Shown: in pieces, positions 8,994 to 22,026 of the stretch
Layout of the letters: every line of letters starts with the position of its first letter
Position numbering within the stretch: position 1 is the first letter of the stretch
Assembly: GCF_024701975.1 (NCBI RefSeq)
Contig: NZ_JANLNM010000001.1
Span: forward strand, 1,736,001 to 1,800,000
From: Variovorax sp. ZS18.2.2
Lineage (GTDB): Bacteria > Pseudomonadota > Gammaproteobacteria > Burkholderiales > Burkholderiaceae_C
Reading direction: 5' to 3'
Length of the DNA stretch: 64,000 nt
Made by a program: the position numbers and the translations under genes
The notes under the pieces: model-generated
Database searches by the model: none
Told to the model about the DNA's origin: nothing
Seen by the model: only the letters and a program-made list of their open reading frames with translations

Positions 8994-9917
8994 TCAGTGC
9001 GCGCCCGGCAGCGCGTTGTCGGCCAGCGTGGCACGGCGCCCGCGCAGCGCCAGCAGTTCGTTGAACACCAGCGCGCCGATGACGAGCGCTCCGCCGGTCA
9101 GCACGCTCGCAGCCGGCTCCTCGCCCGCGCCGAGCCAGGCCAGCGCGATGCCGAAGATCACCTCGAGCAGCGCCAGCAAAGCCACTTCGGGCGCCTTCAG
9201 CACTTGCGCGCACAGCACCGACAGCACGCAGGGAATGGCCAGCTGGAACACGCCCAGGAAGGCCAGCAGGCCGAGGTCGTGCGCGCTCGCCTGGAACGGC
9301 AAGGCAAAGGGCAAGGTGAACAAGGCGGTGAGCACGGCGCCGATCAGCACCGCGGGCACCAGGTCGATGTCATGCCCCTTGGCGTGCGCGTGCTGGACCA
9401 CGGTCCAGTTGGTGGCGCCGGCCAGCGGCACGCACAGCGCAACCAGGGTGCCGAGCAGCGAACCGCCGCCCGCCCCGCCCTGCATCAGCTGCGTGCCGTA
9501 CATCCAGCCGATGCCCAGCCCGGCCACCACGATGGCCACCCAGGTGCGCGCGGGCAGACGGTGACCGATGAAGAGGCGCGCAGCAAGCGCGGTGAGCAGC
9601 GGCCCGAGCGCCATCGTGACCAGCACGCTCGCCGTCGAGGCCATCGTGAGCGCCACCATGAAGGCCGTGAACATCACGGCCCAGCAGACGCCCGAGATCC
9701 AGAGTTCGCGCCCGCCGCTGCGCAACTGCGAGAACACGGCGCGCCCCCGCCAAAGCGGCAAGATCACCAGCAGCGCCAGCGTCGTGAAGAGGCTGCGCCA
9801 GAAGGTGATCTCGAAACTGTGCGCCTGTGCAAGGTGCCGTGTGACGACGCCCGCCGTGCCCCACATCAGGGTCACGACGACCATCAGCCACACAGCCCCG
9901 CCGTGCGTCAGGCGCAT
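8994..9917 (-). CDS. EamA/DMT-superfamily transporter
   Basis: 307 residues with about ten hydrophobic helices in two EamA repeats (first from residue ~8, second from ~155), typical of inner-membrane drug/metabolite exporters of the RhaT/EamA group. The start is 15 bp after the typA stop on the same strand, so it is probably the last gene of the rimP-typA transcription unit. It converges with the AraC copy 2 gene, 37 bp away. Substrate cannot be told from sequence. Confidence 0.88.
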   Translation of the reverse strand: MRLTHGGAVWLMVVVTLMWGTAGVVTRHLAQAHSFEITFWRSLFTTLALLVILPLWRGRAVFSQLRSGGRELWISGVCWAVMFTAFMVALTMASTASVLVTMALGPLLTALAARLFIGHRLPARTWVAIVVAGLGIGWMYGTQLMQGGAGGGSLLGTLVALCVPLAGATNWTVVQHAHAKGHDIDLVPAVLIGAVLTALFTLPFALPFQASAHDLGLLAFLGVFQLAIPCVLSVLCAQVLKAPEVALLALLEVIFGIALAWLGAGEEPAASVLTGGALVIGALVFNELLALRGRRATLADNALPGAH

Positions 9918-9932
9918 GGAGCCCTCAGAGGG

Positions 9933-11771
9933 TCAGGCGGCTTGGGTGTCGCGGCCGGCGCGCTTGCGCTCGTGTTCCTTGAGGTGGCGCTTGCGAAGGC
10001 GCACGCTCTTGGGCGTGATTTCGACCAGCTCGTCGTCCTCGATGAACTCCACGCCGTATTCGAGCGTGAGGTCGATCGGCGGCGTGACCTTGATCGCGTC
10101 TTCCTTGCCCGAGACGCGGAAGTTGGTGAGCTGCTTGGTGCGCGTGGCGTTCACCACCAGGTCGTTGTCGCGGCTGTGGATGCCGACGATCATGCCTTCG
10201 TACACCGGGTCGTTCGCCTTGACGAACATGCGGCCGCGATCGTCCAGCTTGCCCAGGGCGTAGGTGAAGATTTCACCGTCGTCCATCGAGATCAGCACGC
10301 CGTTCTTGCGGCTGCCGATTTCGCCCTTGTGCGGCTCGTAGCTGTCGAAGATGTTGCTGATGAGGCCCGAGCCGCGCGTCAGGTTCAGGAATTCGTTCGT
10401 GAAGCCGATCAGGCCACGCGCCGGAATGCGGTACTCCAGGCGCACGCGCCCGCGGCCGTCCGGTTCCATGTTGACCAGCTCGCCCTTGCGTTCGCCCAGG
10501 GCCTGCATCACGCCGCCCTGGTGCTGGTCTTCGATGTCGGCCGTCACCAGTTCGATCGGCTCGTGCTTCTCGCCGTTGACGGTGCGGAACACCACGCGCG
10601 GCTTCGAGACGGCCAGTTCATAGCCTTCGCGGCGCATGTTTTCCAAGAGGATGGTCAGGTGCAGTTCGCCGCGGCCCATGACTTCGAAGATGCCTTCTTC
10701 GTCGGTTTCCTTCACGCGCAGGGCCACGTTGTGTTGCAGCTCCTTTTGCAGGCGGTCCCAGATCTGGCGGCTGGTGATGTACTTGCCTTCGCGGCCAGCC
10801 AGCGGGCTGGTGTTGACGCAGAAGTTCATGGTCAGGGTCGGTTCGTCGACCTTGAGCATGGGCAGCGGTGCCGGGTTGGCCGGGTCGGTGATGGTGACGC
10901 CGATGCCGATGTCGGCCACGCCGTTGATCAGCACGATTTCGCCGGGGCCGGCTTCGGTGGCCTGCACGCGTTCCAGGCCCTGGAAAGTCAGCACCTGGTT
11001 GACGCGGCCCTTGACGGCCTTGCCGTCCGGACCTTCCATGACCACCACGTCCATCATCGGACGCAGCGTGCCCTGGCTGATGCGGCCCACGCCGATGCGG
11101 CCGACGAAGGTCGAGAAGTCGAGCGCGGAAATCTGCAGCTGCAGCGGCGCTTCAGGGTCGCCCTTCTGTGCCGGCACGTGCTTCAGGATGGTGTTGAAGA
11201 GAGCCGACATGTCGGGACCCCACTGCTCGCCGGCAGCGCCTTCTTCGAGCGACGACCAGCCGTTGATGCCCGAGGCATACACCACGGGGAAGTCGAGCTG
11301 TTCGTCGGTCGCGCCGAGCTTGTCGAACAGGTCGAAGGCGGCGTTGACCACCTTGTCGGGGTTCGCACCGGGCTTGTCGACCTTGTTCACGACCAGGATG
11401 GGCTTCAGGCCCAGGGCCAGCGCCTTCTTGGTCACGAAGCGCGTCTGCGGCATCGGGCCTTCCTGCGCATCGATCAGCAGCACCACGCCGTCGACCATCG
11501 ACAGTGCGCGCTCCACTTCACCGCCGAAGTCCGCGTGGCCCGGGGTGTCGACGATGTTGATGTGCGTGCCTTCCCAGGTCACGGCGCAGTTCTTGGCCAG
11601 GATCGTGATGCCACGTTCCTTTTCGATGGCGTTGTTGTCCATCACCGTGTCGACGACCTTCTCGTGCTCGGCGAAGGTGCCCGACTGGCGCAGCAGCTGG
11701 TCGACCATGGTGGTCTTGCCATGGTCCACGTGGGCAATGATGGCGATATTGCGGATTTGCTTGGTACTCAT
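9933..11771 (-). CDS. typA: Ribosome-associated GTPase TypA/BipA
   Basis: 612-residue translational GTPase involved in ribosome assembly and stress or cold adaptation. G1 motif [15 protein letters not shown] lies near residue 16, followed by the switch region RGITI, G3 [14 protein letters not shown] and G4 NKVDKPGA, then EF-G-like domains and the TypA C-terminal domain. Length matches the family (about 605-615). The ATG overlaps the truB stop by 4 nt, indicating translational coupling within the rimP operon. Confidence 0.97.
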   Translation of the reverse strand: MSTKQIRNIAIIAHVDHGKTTMVDQLLRQSGTFAEHEKVVDTVMDNNAIEKERGITILAKNCAVTWEGTHINIVDTPGHADFGGEVERALSMVDGVVLLIDAQEGPMPQTRFVTKKALALGLKPILVVNKVDKPGANPDKVVNAAFDLFDKLGATDEQLDFPVVYASGINGWSSLEEGAAGEQWGPDMSALFNTILKHVPAQKGDPEAPLQLQISALDFSTFVGRIGVGRISQGTLRPMMDVVVMEGPDGKAVKGRVNQVLTFQGLERVQATEAGPGEIVLINGVADIGIGVTITDPANPAPLPMLKVDEPTLTMNFCVNTSPLAGREGKYITSRQIWDRLQKELQHNVALRVKETDEEGIFEVMGRGELHLTILLENMRREGYELAVSKPRVVFRTVNGEKHEPIELVTADIEDQHQGGVMQALGERKGELVNMEPDGRGRVRLEYRIPARGLIGFTNEFLNLTRGSGLISNIFDSYEPHKGEIGSRKNGVLISMDDGEIFTYALGKLDDRGRMFVKANDPVYEGMIVGIHSRDNDLVVNATRTKQLTNFRVSGKEDAIKVTPPIDLTLEYGVEFIEDDELVEITPKSVRLRKRHLKEHERKRAGRDTQAA

Positions 11772-12736
11772 GGTGTCGCTTCTGTCTGTTGTGCGTTCAA
11801 AAGAATTTGCTGAATTTCGATGGGGTTCAGCAAGCGCCCCGGGATCAGTTCGTTGGCGGCGATGTGCGCCGTGCCCAAGAAAGCGGGCGGCGTGTCGCCG
11901 AACACCGCCACGTGGTCGGAATCAGGCCAGGTTCCACGGCGACGCAGGCCGGACAGAAAGCGCCCCGCATCTTCGCTGCCGAGCGTGACGATCGTGTGGC
12001 CCTCGACCAGGGATTCGGCAGGCAACAACCGGGCCAGCCGCTCTTCCTCGTCCATGGCTTCTAGCGCCTCGAGCGTGATGCACTGCGCCACGCCGAAACC
12101 ACCAGTGGCTGTGCGGCGCAGCGACGTGAGGTGCGCGCCGCAGCCCAGCGCCTCGCCGATGTCTTCGCCCAGCGTGCGGATGTAGGTGCCCTTGCTCACG
12201 GAGGCCACGATGCGGATCGTGTTCCCAGCCGATTCGGAGGCCGCCTGCGTGACCTTCAATGCGTGGATCACCACGTCGCGCGGTGCGCGTTCGATCTCGA
12301 TGCCTTCGCGAGCGTATTCGTAGAGCGCCTTGCCATCCTTCTTGAGGGCGCTGTGCATCGGCGGAACCTGGCGGATCGGGCCGGTGAACTGCGCCTCGGC
12401 ACGGGCCAGGTCTTCGGCGGTGACGTGCACCGGGCGCTCGGCAATCACCTCGCCTTCGGCATCGCCGGTCGAGGTCTTGATGCCAAGGCGCGCCGTGGCC
12501 TCGTAGGTCTTGTCTGCGTCCAGGTGCAATTGGCTGAACTTGGTGGCTGCGCCAAAGCACAGCGGCAGCACGCCGGTGGCCAGCGGATCGAGCGTGCCGG
12601 TATGGCCCGCTTTTTCGGCGCGCAGCAACCACTTGGCCTTCTGCAAGGCCTGGTTGCTGGAGAGTCCCAGCGGTTTATCGAGCAACAACACCCCATGCAC
12701 AGGGCGCCGCTGCACCCTTGTGCGTGGCGCATTCAT
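11768..12736 (-). CDS. truB: tRNA pseudouridine(55) synthase
   Basis: 322 residues. Makes pseudouridine 55 in the T-loop of tRNAs. The catalytic motif is visible as [15 protein letters not shown] (Asp of GTLDP) near residue 47, with [13 protein letters not shown] and the C-terminal PUA-like region beyond ~250. Canonical neighbour of rbfA, which ends 2 bp upstream; 4-nt overlap with typA downstream. Confidence 0.97.
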   Translation of the reverse strand: MNAPRTRVQRRPVHGVLLLDKPLGLSSNQALQKAKWLLRAEKAGHTGTLDPLATGVLPLCFGAATKFSQLHLDADKTYEATARLGIKTSTGDAEGEVIAERPVHVTAEDLARAEAQFTGPIRQVPPMHSALKKDGKALYEYAREGIEIERAPRDVVIHALKVTQAASESAGNTIRIVASVSKGTYIRTLGEDIGEALGCGAHLTSLRRTATGGFGVAQCITLEALEAMDEEERLARLLPAESLVEGHTIVTLGSEDAGRFLSGLRRRGTWPDSDHVAVFGDTPPAFLGTAHIAANELIPGRLLNPIEIQQILLNAQQTEATP

Positions 12737-12738
12737 CG

Positions 12739-13110
12739 CTATTCGTCTTTCGAGCGGGAAGCGACGGCCTGCGCGATGAGCGCGTTCATGTCGGCCGCAC
12801 GCTCGGTGGTGCGGTCGAACAGGAAGTGCAGCGTCGGCACGGTGTGGATGTGGAGGCGCTTGAACAGGCCGTTGCGCAGGAACCCTGCGGCCTGGTTGAG
12901 CGCTGCGGTCGTTTCGTCAACGTCGCCCGTGAGCATGCTGAAGTAGATCTTCGCGTGCGCATAGTCGGGCGTGACTTCGACCGCCTGGATCGTGACCATG
13001 CCCACGCGCGGGTCCTTCAACTCGCGCGCGATCAGCTCCGTCAGATCGCGCTGGATCTGATCGGCAACCTTGAACGCACGGTTGGGGGCGGCGGCTTTTC
13101 TTTTGGGCAC
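12739..13110 (-). CDS. rbfA: 30S ribosome-binding factor A
   Basis: 123 residues, the usual length. Single KH-like domain that assists late 30S maturation and 16S 5'-end processing. Family signatures are visible: [17 protein letters not shown] near the start and [22 protein letters not shown] in the middle, ending with [14 protein letters not shown]. Lies between the lepB-like gene (15 bp upstream) and truB (2 bp downstream) in the rimP operon. Confidence 0.97.
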   Translation of the reverse strand: MPKRKAAAPNRAFKVADQIQRDLTELIARELKDPRVGMVTIQAVEVTPDYAHAKIYFSMLTGDVDETTAALNQAAGFLRNGLFKRLHIHTVPTLHFLFDRTTERAADMNALIAQAVASRSKDE

Positions 13111-13125
13111 AGTGGAAATCGCTTG

Positions 13126-13806
13126 TCAGAGATGCAGTGGCAACCACCAGCGATCGCTGCGCGGCAAATAAAGGGTGGAAGGGTCGTGCGACATGACGAC
13201 GCGTTCGGCCTTTCCGGTGATGCGGTTCTCGTCGATGAAGCCGATGAAGCGCGAGTCGTTGCTGTTGTCGCGGTTGTCGCCCATCACCATGACGAAGCCC
13301 TTGGGCACGGTCACCGGCGCGAAGCTCGTGGAGCGATTGAAGGCTGGCAGCCGCGCGACCTCGATGTCGCCGCTGTCGCGATGCTCGCGCCAGATCTCTT
13401 CGTGCAGCACGCCCATCTCAGTGGGCACGGGCCGGGACTCTTCGACCAGGGCACGCTTCACCGGCGTGCCATTGACGCTGAGAACGTTGTCCCACATCGA
13501 CACCGTGTCGCCACCGACCGCGACCACCCGCTTGATCAGGTTCACCCCGTCCGCCGGCGAATCGAAGGTGATGACATCGCCACGCGCGGGCTCGCTCCAG
13601 CGCACCATCTGGTGCAGCGTGAACGGAACCCGAAGGCTGTAGGCCAGCTTGTTGACCACCACGCGATCCCCGGCCCACAGCGTGGGATTCATCGAAGACG
13701 ACGGCACGTAGTTCCAGTCGGCCGCAGCCGAACGGAACACGAGCATGAGGCCGATGAAGAGCACGAGGCCCTTCTGCTGGCGCCATAGTTGGGTGAGTCG
13801 CGACAT
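13126..13806 (-). CDS. Signal peptidase I (S26) inside the infB-rbfA operon
   Basis: 226-residue membrane-anchored leader peptidase. One N-terminal transmembrane segment (~residues 13-30) places the catalytic domain in the periplasm. Box B YVPSSSMNPTL carries catalytic Ser38, box D IKRVVAVGGD carries catalytic Lys92, and box E GDNRDNSNDSR sits at 176-186, so it looks active. It is shorter than the two-helix E. coli LepB (324 aa) and resembles single-helix or accessory signal peptidases. It sits 21 bp after infB and 15 bp before rbfA, a place not usual for this family. A main lepB next to lepA/rnc may exist elsewhere, so I leave the symbol empty. Confidence 0.92.
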   Translation of the reverse strand: MSRLTQLWRQQKGLVLFIGLMLVFRSAAADWNYVPSSSMNPTLWAGDRVVVNKLAYSLRVPFTLHQMVRWSEPARGDVITFDSPADGVNLIKRVVAVGGDTVSMWDNVLSVNGTPVKRALVEESRPVPTEMGVLHEEIWREHRDSGDIEVARLPAFNRSTSFAPVTVPKGFVMVMGDNRDNSNDSRFIGFIDENRITGKAERVVMSHDPSTLYLPRSDRWWLPLHL

Positions 13807-13827
13807 GATCGATGCCTCTCGTGCGCC

Positions 13828-16779
<2,952 letters not shown>

Positions 16780-16803
16780 ATTGGTTTCGTGCCTCCATGA
16801 CCA

Positions 16804-18297
16804 TCACTCTTGGCCGGCGAACCAATGTTCGCGGGCTTTCAAGATGAGGGCTTTGGCGTCATCGGCGCTTTGGCCGGTGATCTCGGTGAGTTCATCGACC
16901 GCGAGGTCGGCGAGGTCGTCACGGGTGTTCACACCCGCTTCGGCCAACTTGGGAATCAGCTCGGGGTCCAGGCCTTCGAGGTCGCGCAGATCCTGCGATA
17001 CCGGCGACTGGGTCTCGACGCCCTCTTCCTTGGCGATTTCCATGGTCAGCAGCGCATCCTTGGCACGCGAGCGCAGCTCATTGATGGTGTCTTCGTCGAA
17101 CGCTTCGATCTCGAGCATTTCGGAAATCGGCACATACGCGACTTCTTCCAGGCTGTTGAAACCTTCGGAGATCAGGATGTCGGCGATTTCTTCATCGACA
17201 TCGAGCTTTTCCATGAAGAGCTTGCGGCTGGCATCCGTTTCGGTCGCCTGCTTCTGGGCCGACTCGTTGGCGTCCATGATGTTGATCTTCCAACCGGTGA
17301 GGTCGGAAGCCAAGCGCACGTTCTGGCCGCCGCGACCGATGGCGATGGCGAGGTTTTCCTCGTCGACCACCACGTCCATGGCGTGCTTTTCTTCGTCCAC
17401 CACGATCGACGACACGTTCGCCGGTGCCAGGGCACCGATCACGAATTGGGCCGGGTCTTCGCTCCACAGCACGATGTCGACGCGTTCGCCGGCGAGCTCG
17501 TTCGTGACGGCGTTGACGCGGGTGCCGCGCACGCCGACGCAGGTGCCGATCGGATCGACGCGCTTGTCGTGCGAGAGCACGGCGATCTTGGCGCGCGAAC
17601 CCGGGTCACGGGCGCAGCTCTTGATTTCGAGCAGGCCCTGTTCGATCTCGGGCACTTCCTGGCGGAACAACTCGATCATGAACTCGGGGGCCGAGCGCGA
17701 CAGGATGATCGGCGCGCCGCGCAGCGTCAGGTCGACTTCCATGATCATGGCCCGCACGCGGTCGCCGTTGCGCAGGTTTTCCTTGGCGATCATCTCGCTG
17801 CGGCGCAGGCGCCCTTCGACGCGGCCGGCCTCCACGATGATGTCGCCCTTGTCCAGGCGCTTGACGGTGCCCACGAAGATCTTGTCGCCGCGCGACATGA
17901 AGTCGTTGAGCAGCATCTCGCGCTCAGCGTCGCGGATCTTCTGCAGGATGACCTGCTTGGCGGCCATGGCGCCGATGCGGCCGATCGGCACCGAGTCCAC
18001 CGATTCTTCGATGTACTCGCCGACCTCGATGTCCGACATTTCTTCCTTGGCTTCGAACAGGAGAATTTCCTGGTCGGGCAGCTGCAGGCCGGCTTCATCG
18101 GGAACGACGTGCCAGCGGCGGAAGGTTTCGTAGTCGCCGCTGTCGCGATCGACTGCGACGCGGATGTCCACGTCGCCCTGATGGAGCTTCTTGGTGGCTT
18201 GCGCCAGTGCGGACTCGACCGCGCCGAAAACCACGTCGCGCTCGACGTTCTTCTCGCGCGAGATCGCATCCACCAACATCAACATTTCGCGATTCAT
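16804..18297 (-). CDS. nusA: Transcription termination/antitermination factor NusA
   Basis: 497 residues, close to E. coli NusA (495). N-terminal RNA-polymerase-binding domain, then S1, KH1 and KH2 (the [13 protein letters not shown] and [12 protein letters not shown]xxG loops are visible), then two helical acidic repeats at the C-terminus. The ATG at 18297 was chosen over upstream in-frame ATGs because [18 protein letters not shown] is the conserved NusA N-terminus and lies 16 bp after rimP. NusA commonly regulates its own operon; see the rimP leader. Confidence 0.97.
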   Translation of the reverse strand: MNREMLMLVDAISREKNVERDVVFGAVESALAQATKKLHQGDVDIRVAVDRDSGDYETFRRWHVVPDEAGLQLPDQEILLFEAKEEMSDIEVGEYIEESVDSVPIGRIGAMAAKQVILQKIRDAEREMLLNDFMSRGDKIFVGTVKRLDKGDIIVEAGRVEGRLRRSEMIAKENLRNGDRVRAMIMEVDLTLRGAPIILSRSAPEFMIELFRQEVPEIEQGLLEIKSCARDPGSRAKIAVLSHDKRVDPIGTCVGVRGTRVNAVTNELAGERVDIVLWSEDPAQFVIGALAPANVSSIVVDEEKHAMDVVVDEENLAIAIGRGGQNVRLASDLTGWKINIMDANESAQKQATETDASRKLFMEKLDVDEEIADILISEGFNSLEEVAYVPISEMLEIEAFDEDTINELRSRAKDALLTMEIAKEEGVETQSPVSQDLRDLEGLDPELIPKLAEAGVNTRDDLADLAVDELTEITGQSADDAKALILKAREHWFAGQE

Positions 18298-18313
18298 GCC
18301 ACCACTCCTCTTG

Positions 18314-18961
18314 TCAGTCAGGAACATTCGTTCCGTCGTCAATGTCCGAAAAACCCGGTTGGGTTTTGGCCTTGCGGCCCTTGAAATCCACAATCGGCGC
18401 GAGCCGCGCATCGCGCAGCTCGTCCAATACGAAGCCCAGCGCATGCAGCGGTGCAGGCGCGCGCTTCTTGCTCACTTTTTGACCCGGCTTGGGCTCGGGC
18501 GCATCGCTCCAGACGATTTGCCAGCCCGGGGCTGCGTCAGCCCCTTCTGCCTTTTCAGCACGCTCCAGCGTGCCGCGAAATTTCTTGCGGGTGGCGGACA
18601 CCTGCCCCGCCGCCGCCGCGCCCATCGGCGCCTTGAGCGTGAGGTCAATCACATGACCCACGAAACGCCCGAAATCCTGTTCGTTGCGCAACGGCCTGTC
18701 GATACCGGGCGAGGACACCTCGAGCCGCTTGTATTCGACACCATCGACCTCGAGCGCGAACTGCAGTTGCCGCGTCACCTTCTCGCAGTCTTCGACCGTC
18801 ACGAAGGGCTCCGGCACGCCTGCAGCCACAGCTTCAGAGGTGGGGGCCGTCCAGGGCAAATCAATCGTCACGCGCAGCAATCCCCCGGCCGAGCGCTCGA
18901 TCTCGACCAGGTCGTAGCCAAGACCGGCTACGGTTTGTTCCACTATTTGCTGCAATGCCAC
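18314..18961 (-). CDS. rimP: Ribosome maturation factor RimP
   Basis: 215 residues, longer than the ~150-residue E. coli protein because of an insertion around residues 100-160 and a C-terminal tail ([14 protein letters not shown]), as often seen in Burkholderiales. Acts in 30S assembly. Conserved RimP features are [12 protein letters not shown] near the start, DCEKVTRQL in the middle and SSPGIDRPL. The start codon is GTG at 18961, with an AAAAGG-like element about 15 nt upstream. First gene of the operon that runs to typA/EamA. Confidence 0.95.
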   Translation of the reverse strand: MALQQIVEQTVAGLGYDLVEIERSAGGLLRVTIDLPWTAPTSEAVAAGVPEPFVTVEDCEKVTRQLQFALEVDGVEYKRLEVSSPGIDRPLRNEQDFGRFVGHVIDLTLKAPMGAAAAGQVSATRKKFRGTLERAEKAEGADAAPGWQIVWSDAPEPKPGQKVSKKRAPAPLHALGFVLDELRDARLAPIVDFKGRKAKTQPGFSDIDDGTNVPD

Positions 18962-19076
18962 GTGTTCGAAAGTGCCTTTTAAATACTCAATTCGCCGAAT
19001 TCGCGATATCCGCCACTGCGAATGCGGCGAATGCCCGAATCTCAGCGAACGTAACGAATGATCAAGAATGCATAGA

Positions 19077-19110
19077 CCAAAAAAAACGGGCGGTTGGTAC
19101 CCGCCCGTTT
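19077..19110 (-). terminator. Intrinsic terminator between MFS gene and rimP
   Basis: On the minus strand a 10-bp stem (AAACGGGCGG / CCGCCCGTTT, loop of 7) is followed by a run of T. It ends the yej-MFS operon. Because a TATAAT box lies just upstream on the same strand (19126-19131), it may also act as an attenuator in a rimP leader. Confidence 0.88.
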
Positions 19111-19125
19111 GGTCGTGAGCCTCGA

Positions 19126-19131
19126 ATTATA
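19126..19131 (-). promoter_or_regulatory. TATAAT -10-like element upstream of the terminator
   Basis: Perfect -10 consensus on the minus strand, lying after the MFS stop codon and before the terminator hairpin. The -35 is poor (best match about 3/6). If active, transcription would start near 19119 and meet the hairpin within about 10 nt. Confidence 0.4.
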
Positions 19132-19166
19132 TGCTATTCGTGTGATAAATGAAGGGCCATTGCAGC

Positions 19167-20363
19167 TCAGACAGTCACTGGACGACGAGATTTCGACCAG
19201 ACCACCGCAAACAGCACCGCACCGAGCGCCAAGGCAGCCGCCGCAACCAGCAACGGCTGCTCGAAAGAACCGGTGCGCTGGGCCAGGGGCGCCGCGAACA
19301 GCGGTCCGATGATCTGCCCCACCCCGTAGGACGCCGTGGCATAGCCGATCAGCCCCGCCGCCGCATTGCCACGCAGCCGGCGCGCCTCCCGCATGGCGAA
19401 AAGCGTGATCGCGGTGAACGGCATCCCCAGCAGCAGGCTGCCCAACGCGAACCCGCCGATCGTGGGCCACGCCACGGAAAGCACCACGCCCAGCGCCTGC
19501 AGCGCATAGGCTGCGGCCAGCAGCAGCCGATTGTCCCAATGGGTGGGCGCGCGGGCACCGATCAGCGCGCCTGGAATGATCGCCGCACCGAACAGCGGCC
19601 AGAAGAAGTCGGGCCAGGACGATTCCGGCAGCGCCTGGCGCGCAATCACCGGGAGAAAGGTGGCCGTGATGATGTAGCCGAAGCCTGCCAGCCCATAGAG
19701 CGCGACCAGCCAGATCGCATCGCTGCGATCCGCGCCGGACGCCGTCACGCTGCTTGCGATCACAGGGGCTTTCGTGCTGCCGCCTTGCGCGGCTTCGCCG
19801 TCATCGAACACCCGCCAGATGACCGCGATGAGCACCACGGCCAGCAGGCCCAGGCCGATCCAGCCCACCTCGGAACCCCAACGCCCCAGCGCCCCGCCGA
19901 GCAGGCCGGTCATCGCAATGCCGATGCCCGGCCCGGTATAGATCACGCCGGCCAGCATCGGCGAATTCGTTTCGGCCAGCCGCCGCAGGCCCCAGCCCGA
20001 GGCGAACACGAAGACCCAGGCGCTCATGACGCCGGCGGCCCCGCGCAGGACGCCCCAGCCCGTGAAGCTGTGGAGCAGGCCCATGCCGATCAGCAATGCC
20101 GCCGTCGCGGCCAGTCCGCCCCGGACCATGCTCGACGCCTTGATCCCGATGGCCGCGCAACTCACCGCCCCCAGGAAATAGCCCAGGTAATTGAGCGACG
20201 CCAGCACGCCGCCCCCGGCCAGTTCGAGTTTTCCCTCCCCCAGCATGATGGGCAGCATCGGCGTGAAGGCGAATCGCCCGAGGCCCATCGCCACCGCCAG
20301 CGTGACCATGCAGGCCAGCGCCGCACGCCAGGCGCCGCGGCGGTCCTGTCTGTTTACCGACAT
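19167..20363 (-). CDS. YbfB/YjiJ-family MFS transporter
   Basis: 398 residues, about 12 transmembrane helices. Near-N-terminal block LGRFAFTPMLPIML and the overall pattern match the YbfB/YjiJ group of the major facilitator superfamily, thought to export small molecules. The start at 20363 (MSVNRQDRRGAWR) follows yejF by 19 bp and omits an upstream in-frame reading inside yejF. It is the last gene of the yejABEF-like operon, so a role linked to the imported peptide is possible but unproved. Confidence 0.88.
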   Translation of the reverse strand: MSVNRQDRRGAWRAALACMVTLAVAMGLGRFAFTPMLPIMLGEGKLELAGGGVLASLNYLGYFLGAVSCAAIGIKASSMVRGGLAATAALLIGMGLLHSFTGWGVLRGAAGVMSAWVFVFASGWGLRRLAETNSPMLAGVIYTGPGIGIAMTGLLGGALGRWGSEVGWIGLGLLAVVLIAVIWRVFDDGEAAQGGSTKAPVIASSVTASGADRSDAIWLVALYGLAGFGYIITATFLPVIARQALPESSWPDFFWPLFGAAIIPGALIGARAPTHWDNRLLLAAAYALQALGVVLSVAWPTIGGFALGSLLLGMPFTAITLFAMREARRLRGNAAAGLIGYATASYGVGQIIGPLFAAPLAQRTGSFEQPLLVAAAALALGAVLFAVVWSKSRRPVTV

Positions 20364-20382
20364 TTCTTCTTCACTTTTCGTT

Positions 20383-22026
20383 TTATTCCAGCAGCGCAGC
20401 GGCCACCAGTTTCTGCGTATAGGGATGCTCCGGCGCATCCAGCACACGCTCGACCGTCCCGGTCTCGAGGATCGCCCCGTCCTTCATCACGATGACCTGG
20501 TGCGCCATGGCGCGGATCACTTCGACGTCGTGGGTGATCAGCAGGTAGCTCAGGCCCCGCTCGCGCTGCAGGCGCTGCAGCAGGCCCAGCACCTGCTTCT
20601 GGATCGTCACGTCGAGCGCGCTGGTCGGCTCGTCGAGCACCAGCAGCTGCGGATCGACGATCAAGGCGCGCGCAATCGCGAGCCGCTGCCGCTGGCCGCC
20701 CGAGAACTCGTGCGGATAGCGATCGAGCAGCGCGGGAAACTGCGCCTCGGTCAGCCCCACGTCCGCCAGCGCCGCAAGCGAGCGGGCCCTGCGCGCGTTC
20801 GTGTCGAGTTCCGGCGCGTGGACGCGCAACCCCTCCCCCACGATCTGCTCGACCGTCATGCGCGGCGAGAGCGAGGAGAACGGGTCCTGGAACACCACCT
20901 GCATCGTGCGGCGAAGGGCCAGGTCCGATGCGCGATCGACCGCCCATCCCTTGCCGTCCACCTTCAGCTCGCCCCGATGCTTCAGGAGCCCGAGCGCCGC
21001 AAGGGCCAGCGTCGACTTGCCCGACCCCGATTCGCCGACAACGCCCAGCGTCTCACCCGGCACGATGCGGAAATCGGCGCCCTGCACCGCAATGAATTCG
21101 CCCTTGCGGAACCAGCCGGCAAAGCCCGGCTTCGGCACCGGATAGCTCACACGCAAGGCCTTGGCTTCGAGCAGCGGCGCGGCATCGGCCCGCGCTGCCA
21201 CTGCCGCCACGTCGCGCTCCGGATGGCTGTCGATCAGCTTGCGGGTGTAGGCATGCTGCGGGGCGTCGAACACGGTGGCCACGGCGCCGTGCTCGACGAT
21301 GTGGCCGTTCTCCATCACGGCCACGCGGTCGGCGAAGCGGCGCACGAGGTTCAGGTCATGGGTGATCAGCAGCACGGCCATGCCGTACTTGCGCTGCAGG
21401 TCGGCCAGCAGTTCGAGGATCTGCGCGCGCACCGTGACGTCGAGCGCGGTGGTCGGCTCGTCGGCCAGCAGGAGACGCGGCTTGCAGGCGAGCGCCATCG
21501 CGATCATGGCGCGCTGGCGCTGTCCGCCCGAGAGCTGGTGCGGGAACGACCGCGCCCGCCGCGCCGGCTCGGGAATGCCGGTATCGGCCAGCAGCTGGAC
21601 GGCCGCCGCTTGCGCCGCGCGGGCCGACAGCCCCTCGTGCAACTCGAGCACCTCGGAGATCTGGTCGCCCACGCTATAGAGCGCATTGAGCGCGGTCATC
21701 GGCTCCTGGAAGATCATCGCGATCTCCTTGCCGCGGATGCCGCGCAGCTCGCGCTCCGGGATCGCCAGCAGGTCGCGCGCATTCCCGCTCTGCGAGCGCT
21801 CCGGGCCGAAGAGCCTGGCCACGCCTGTGAGATCAGCGTTCTGCACAAGGCGCAGCAGCGACAGCGCCGTGACGGTCTTGCCTGAGCCAGATTCGCCGAC
21901 GAGCGCGAGCTTCTCGCCCTCGGCGATCTGGAAGTCGATGCCGTGCACGACCTCCTTGCCGCTGAACGCGACGCGCAGGCCTTTCACGTCGACCAAAGGC
22001 TGGTTCTTTGTTGTCGTGTCGTTCAC
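20383..22026 (-). CDS. yejF: Peptide ABC transporter, dual ATP-binding protein (YejF-like)
   Basis: 547 residues with two complete ABC ATPase domains in one chain. Domain 1 has Walker A GESGSGKT, signature LSGGQRQRAMIA and Walker B LLLADEPTTALD. Domain 2 has GESGSGKST, FSGGQRQRLAIARAL and LLVLDEPTSALD. Each is followed by the OppD/F-type C-terminal extension. Energises uptake through YejBE. The GTG at 22026 overlaps the yejE stop as GTGA. Confidence 0.95.
   Translation of the reverse strand: MNDTTTKNQPLVDVKGLRVAFSGKEVVHGIDFQIAEGEKLALVGESGSGKTVTALSLLRLVQNADLTGVARLFGPERSQSGNARDLLAIPERELRGIRGKEIAMIFQEPMTALNALYSVGDQISEVLELHEGLSARAAQAAAVQLLADTGIPEPARRARSFPHQLSGGQRQRAMIAMALACKPRLLLADEPTTALDVTVRAQILELLADLQRKYGMAVLLITHDLNLVRRFADRVAVMENGHIVEHGAVATVFDAPQHAYTRKLIDSHPERDVAAVAARADAAPLLEAKALRVSYPVPKPGFAGWFRKGEFIAVQGADFRIVPGETLGVVGESGSGKSTLALAALGLLKHRGELKVDGKGWAVDRASDLALRRTMQVVFQDPFSSLSPRMTVEQIVGEGLRVHAPELDTNARRARSLAALADVGLTEAQFPALLDRYPHEFSGGQRQRLAIARALIVDPQLLVLDEPTSALDVTIQKQVLGLLQRLQRERGLSYLLITHDVEVIRAMAHQVIVMKDGAILETGTVERVLDAPEHPYTQKLVAAALLE

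Noticed and set aside
8997..11813. 938-codon plus-strand open frame
   Set aside because: Antisense shadow of EamA and typA, rich in His/Asp/Gln runs typical of shadows in GC-rich DNA.
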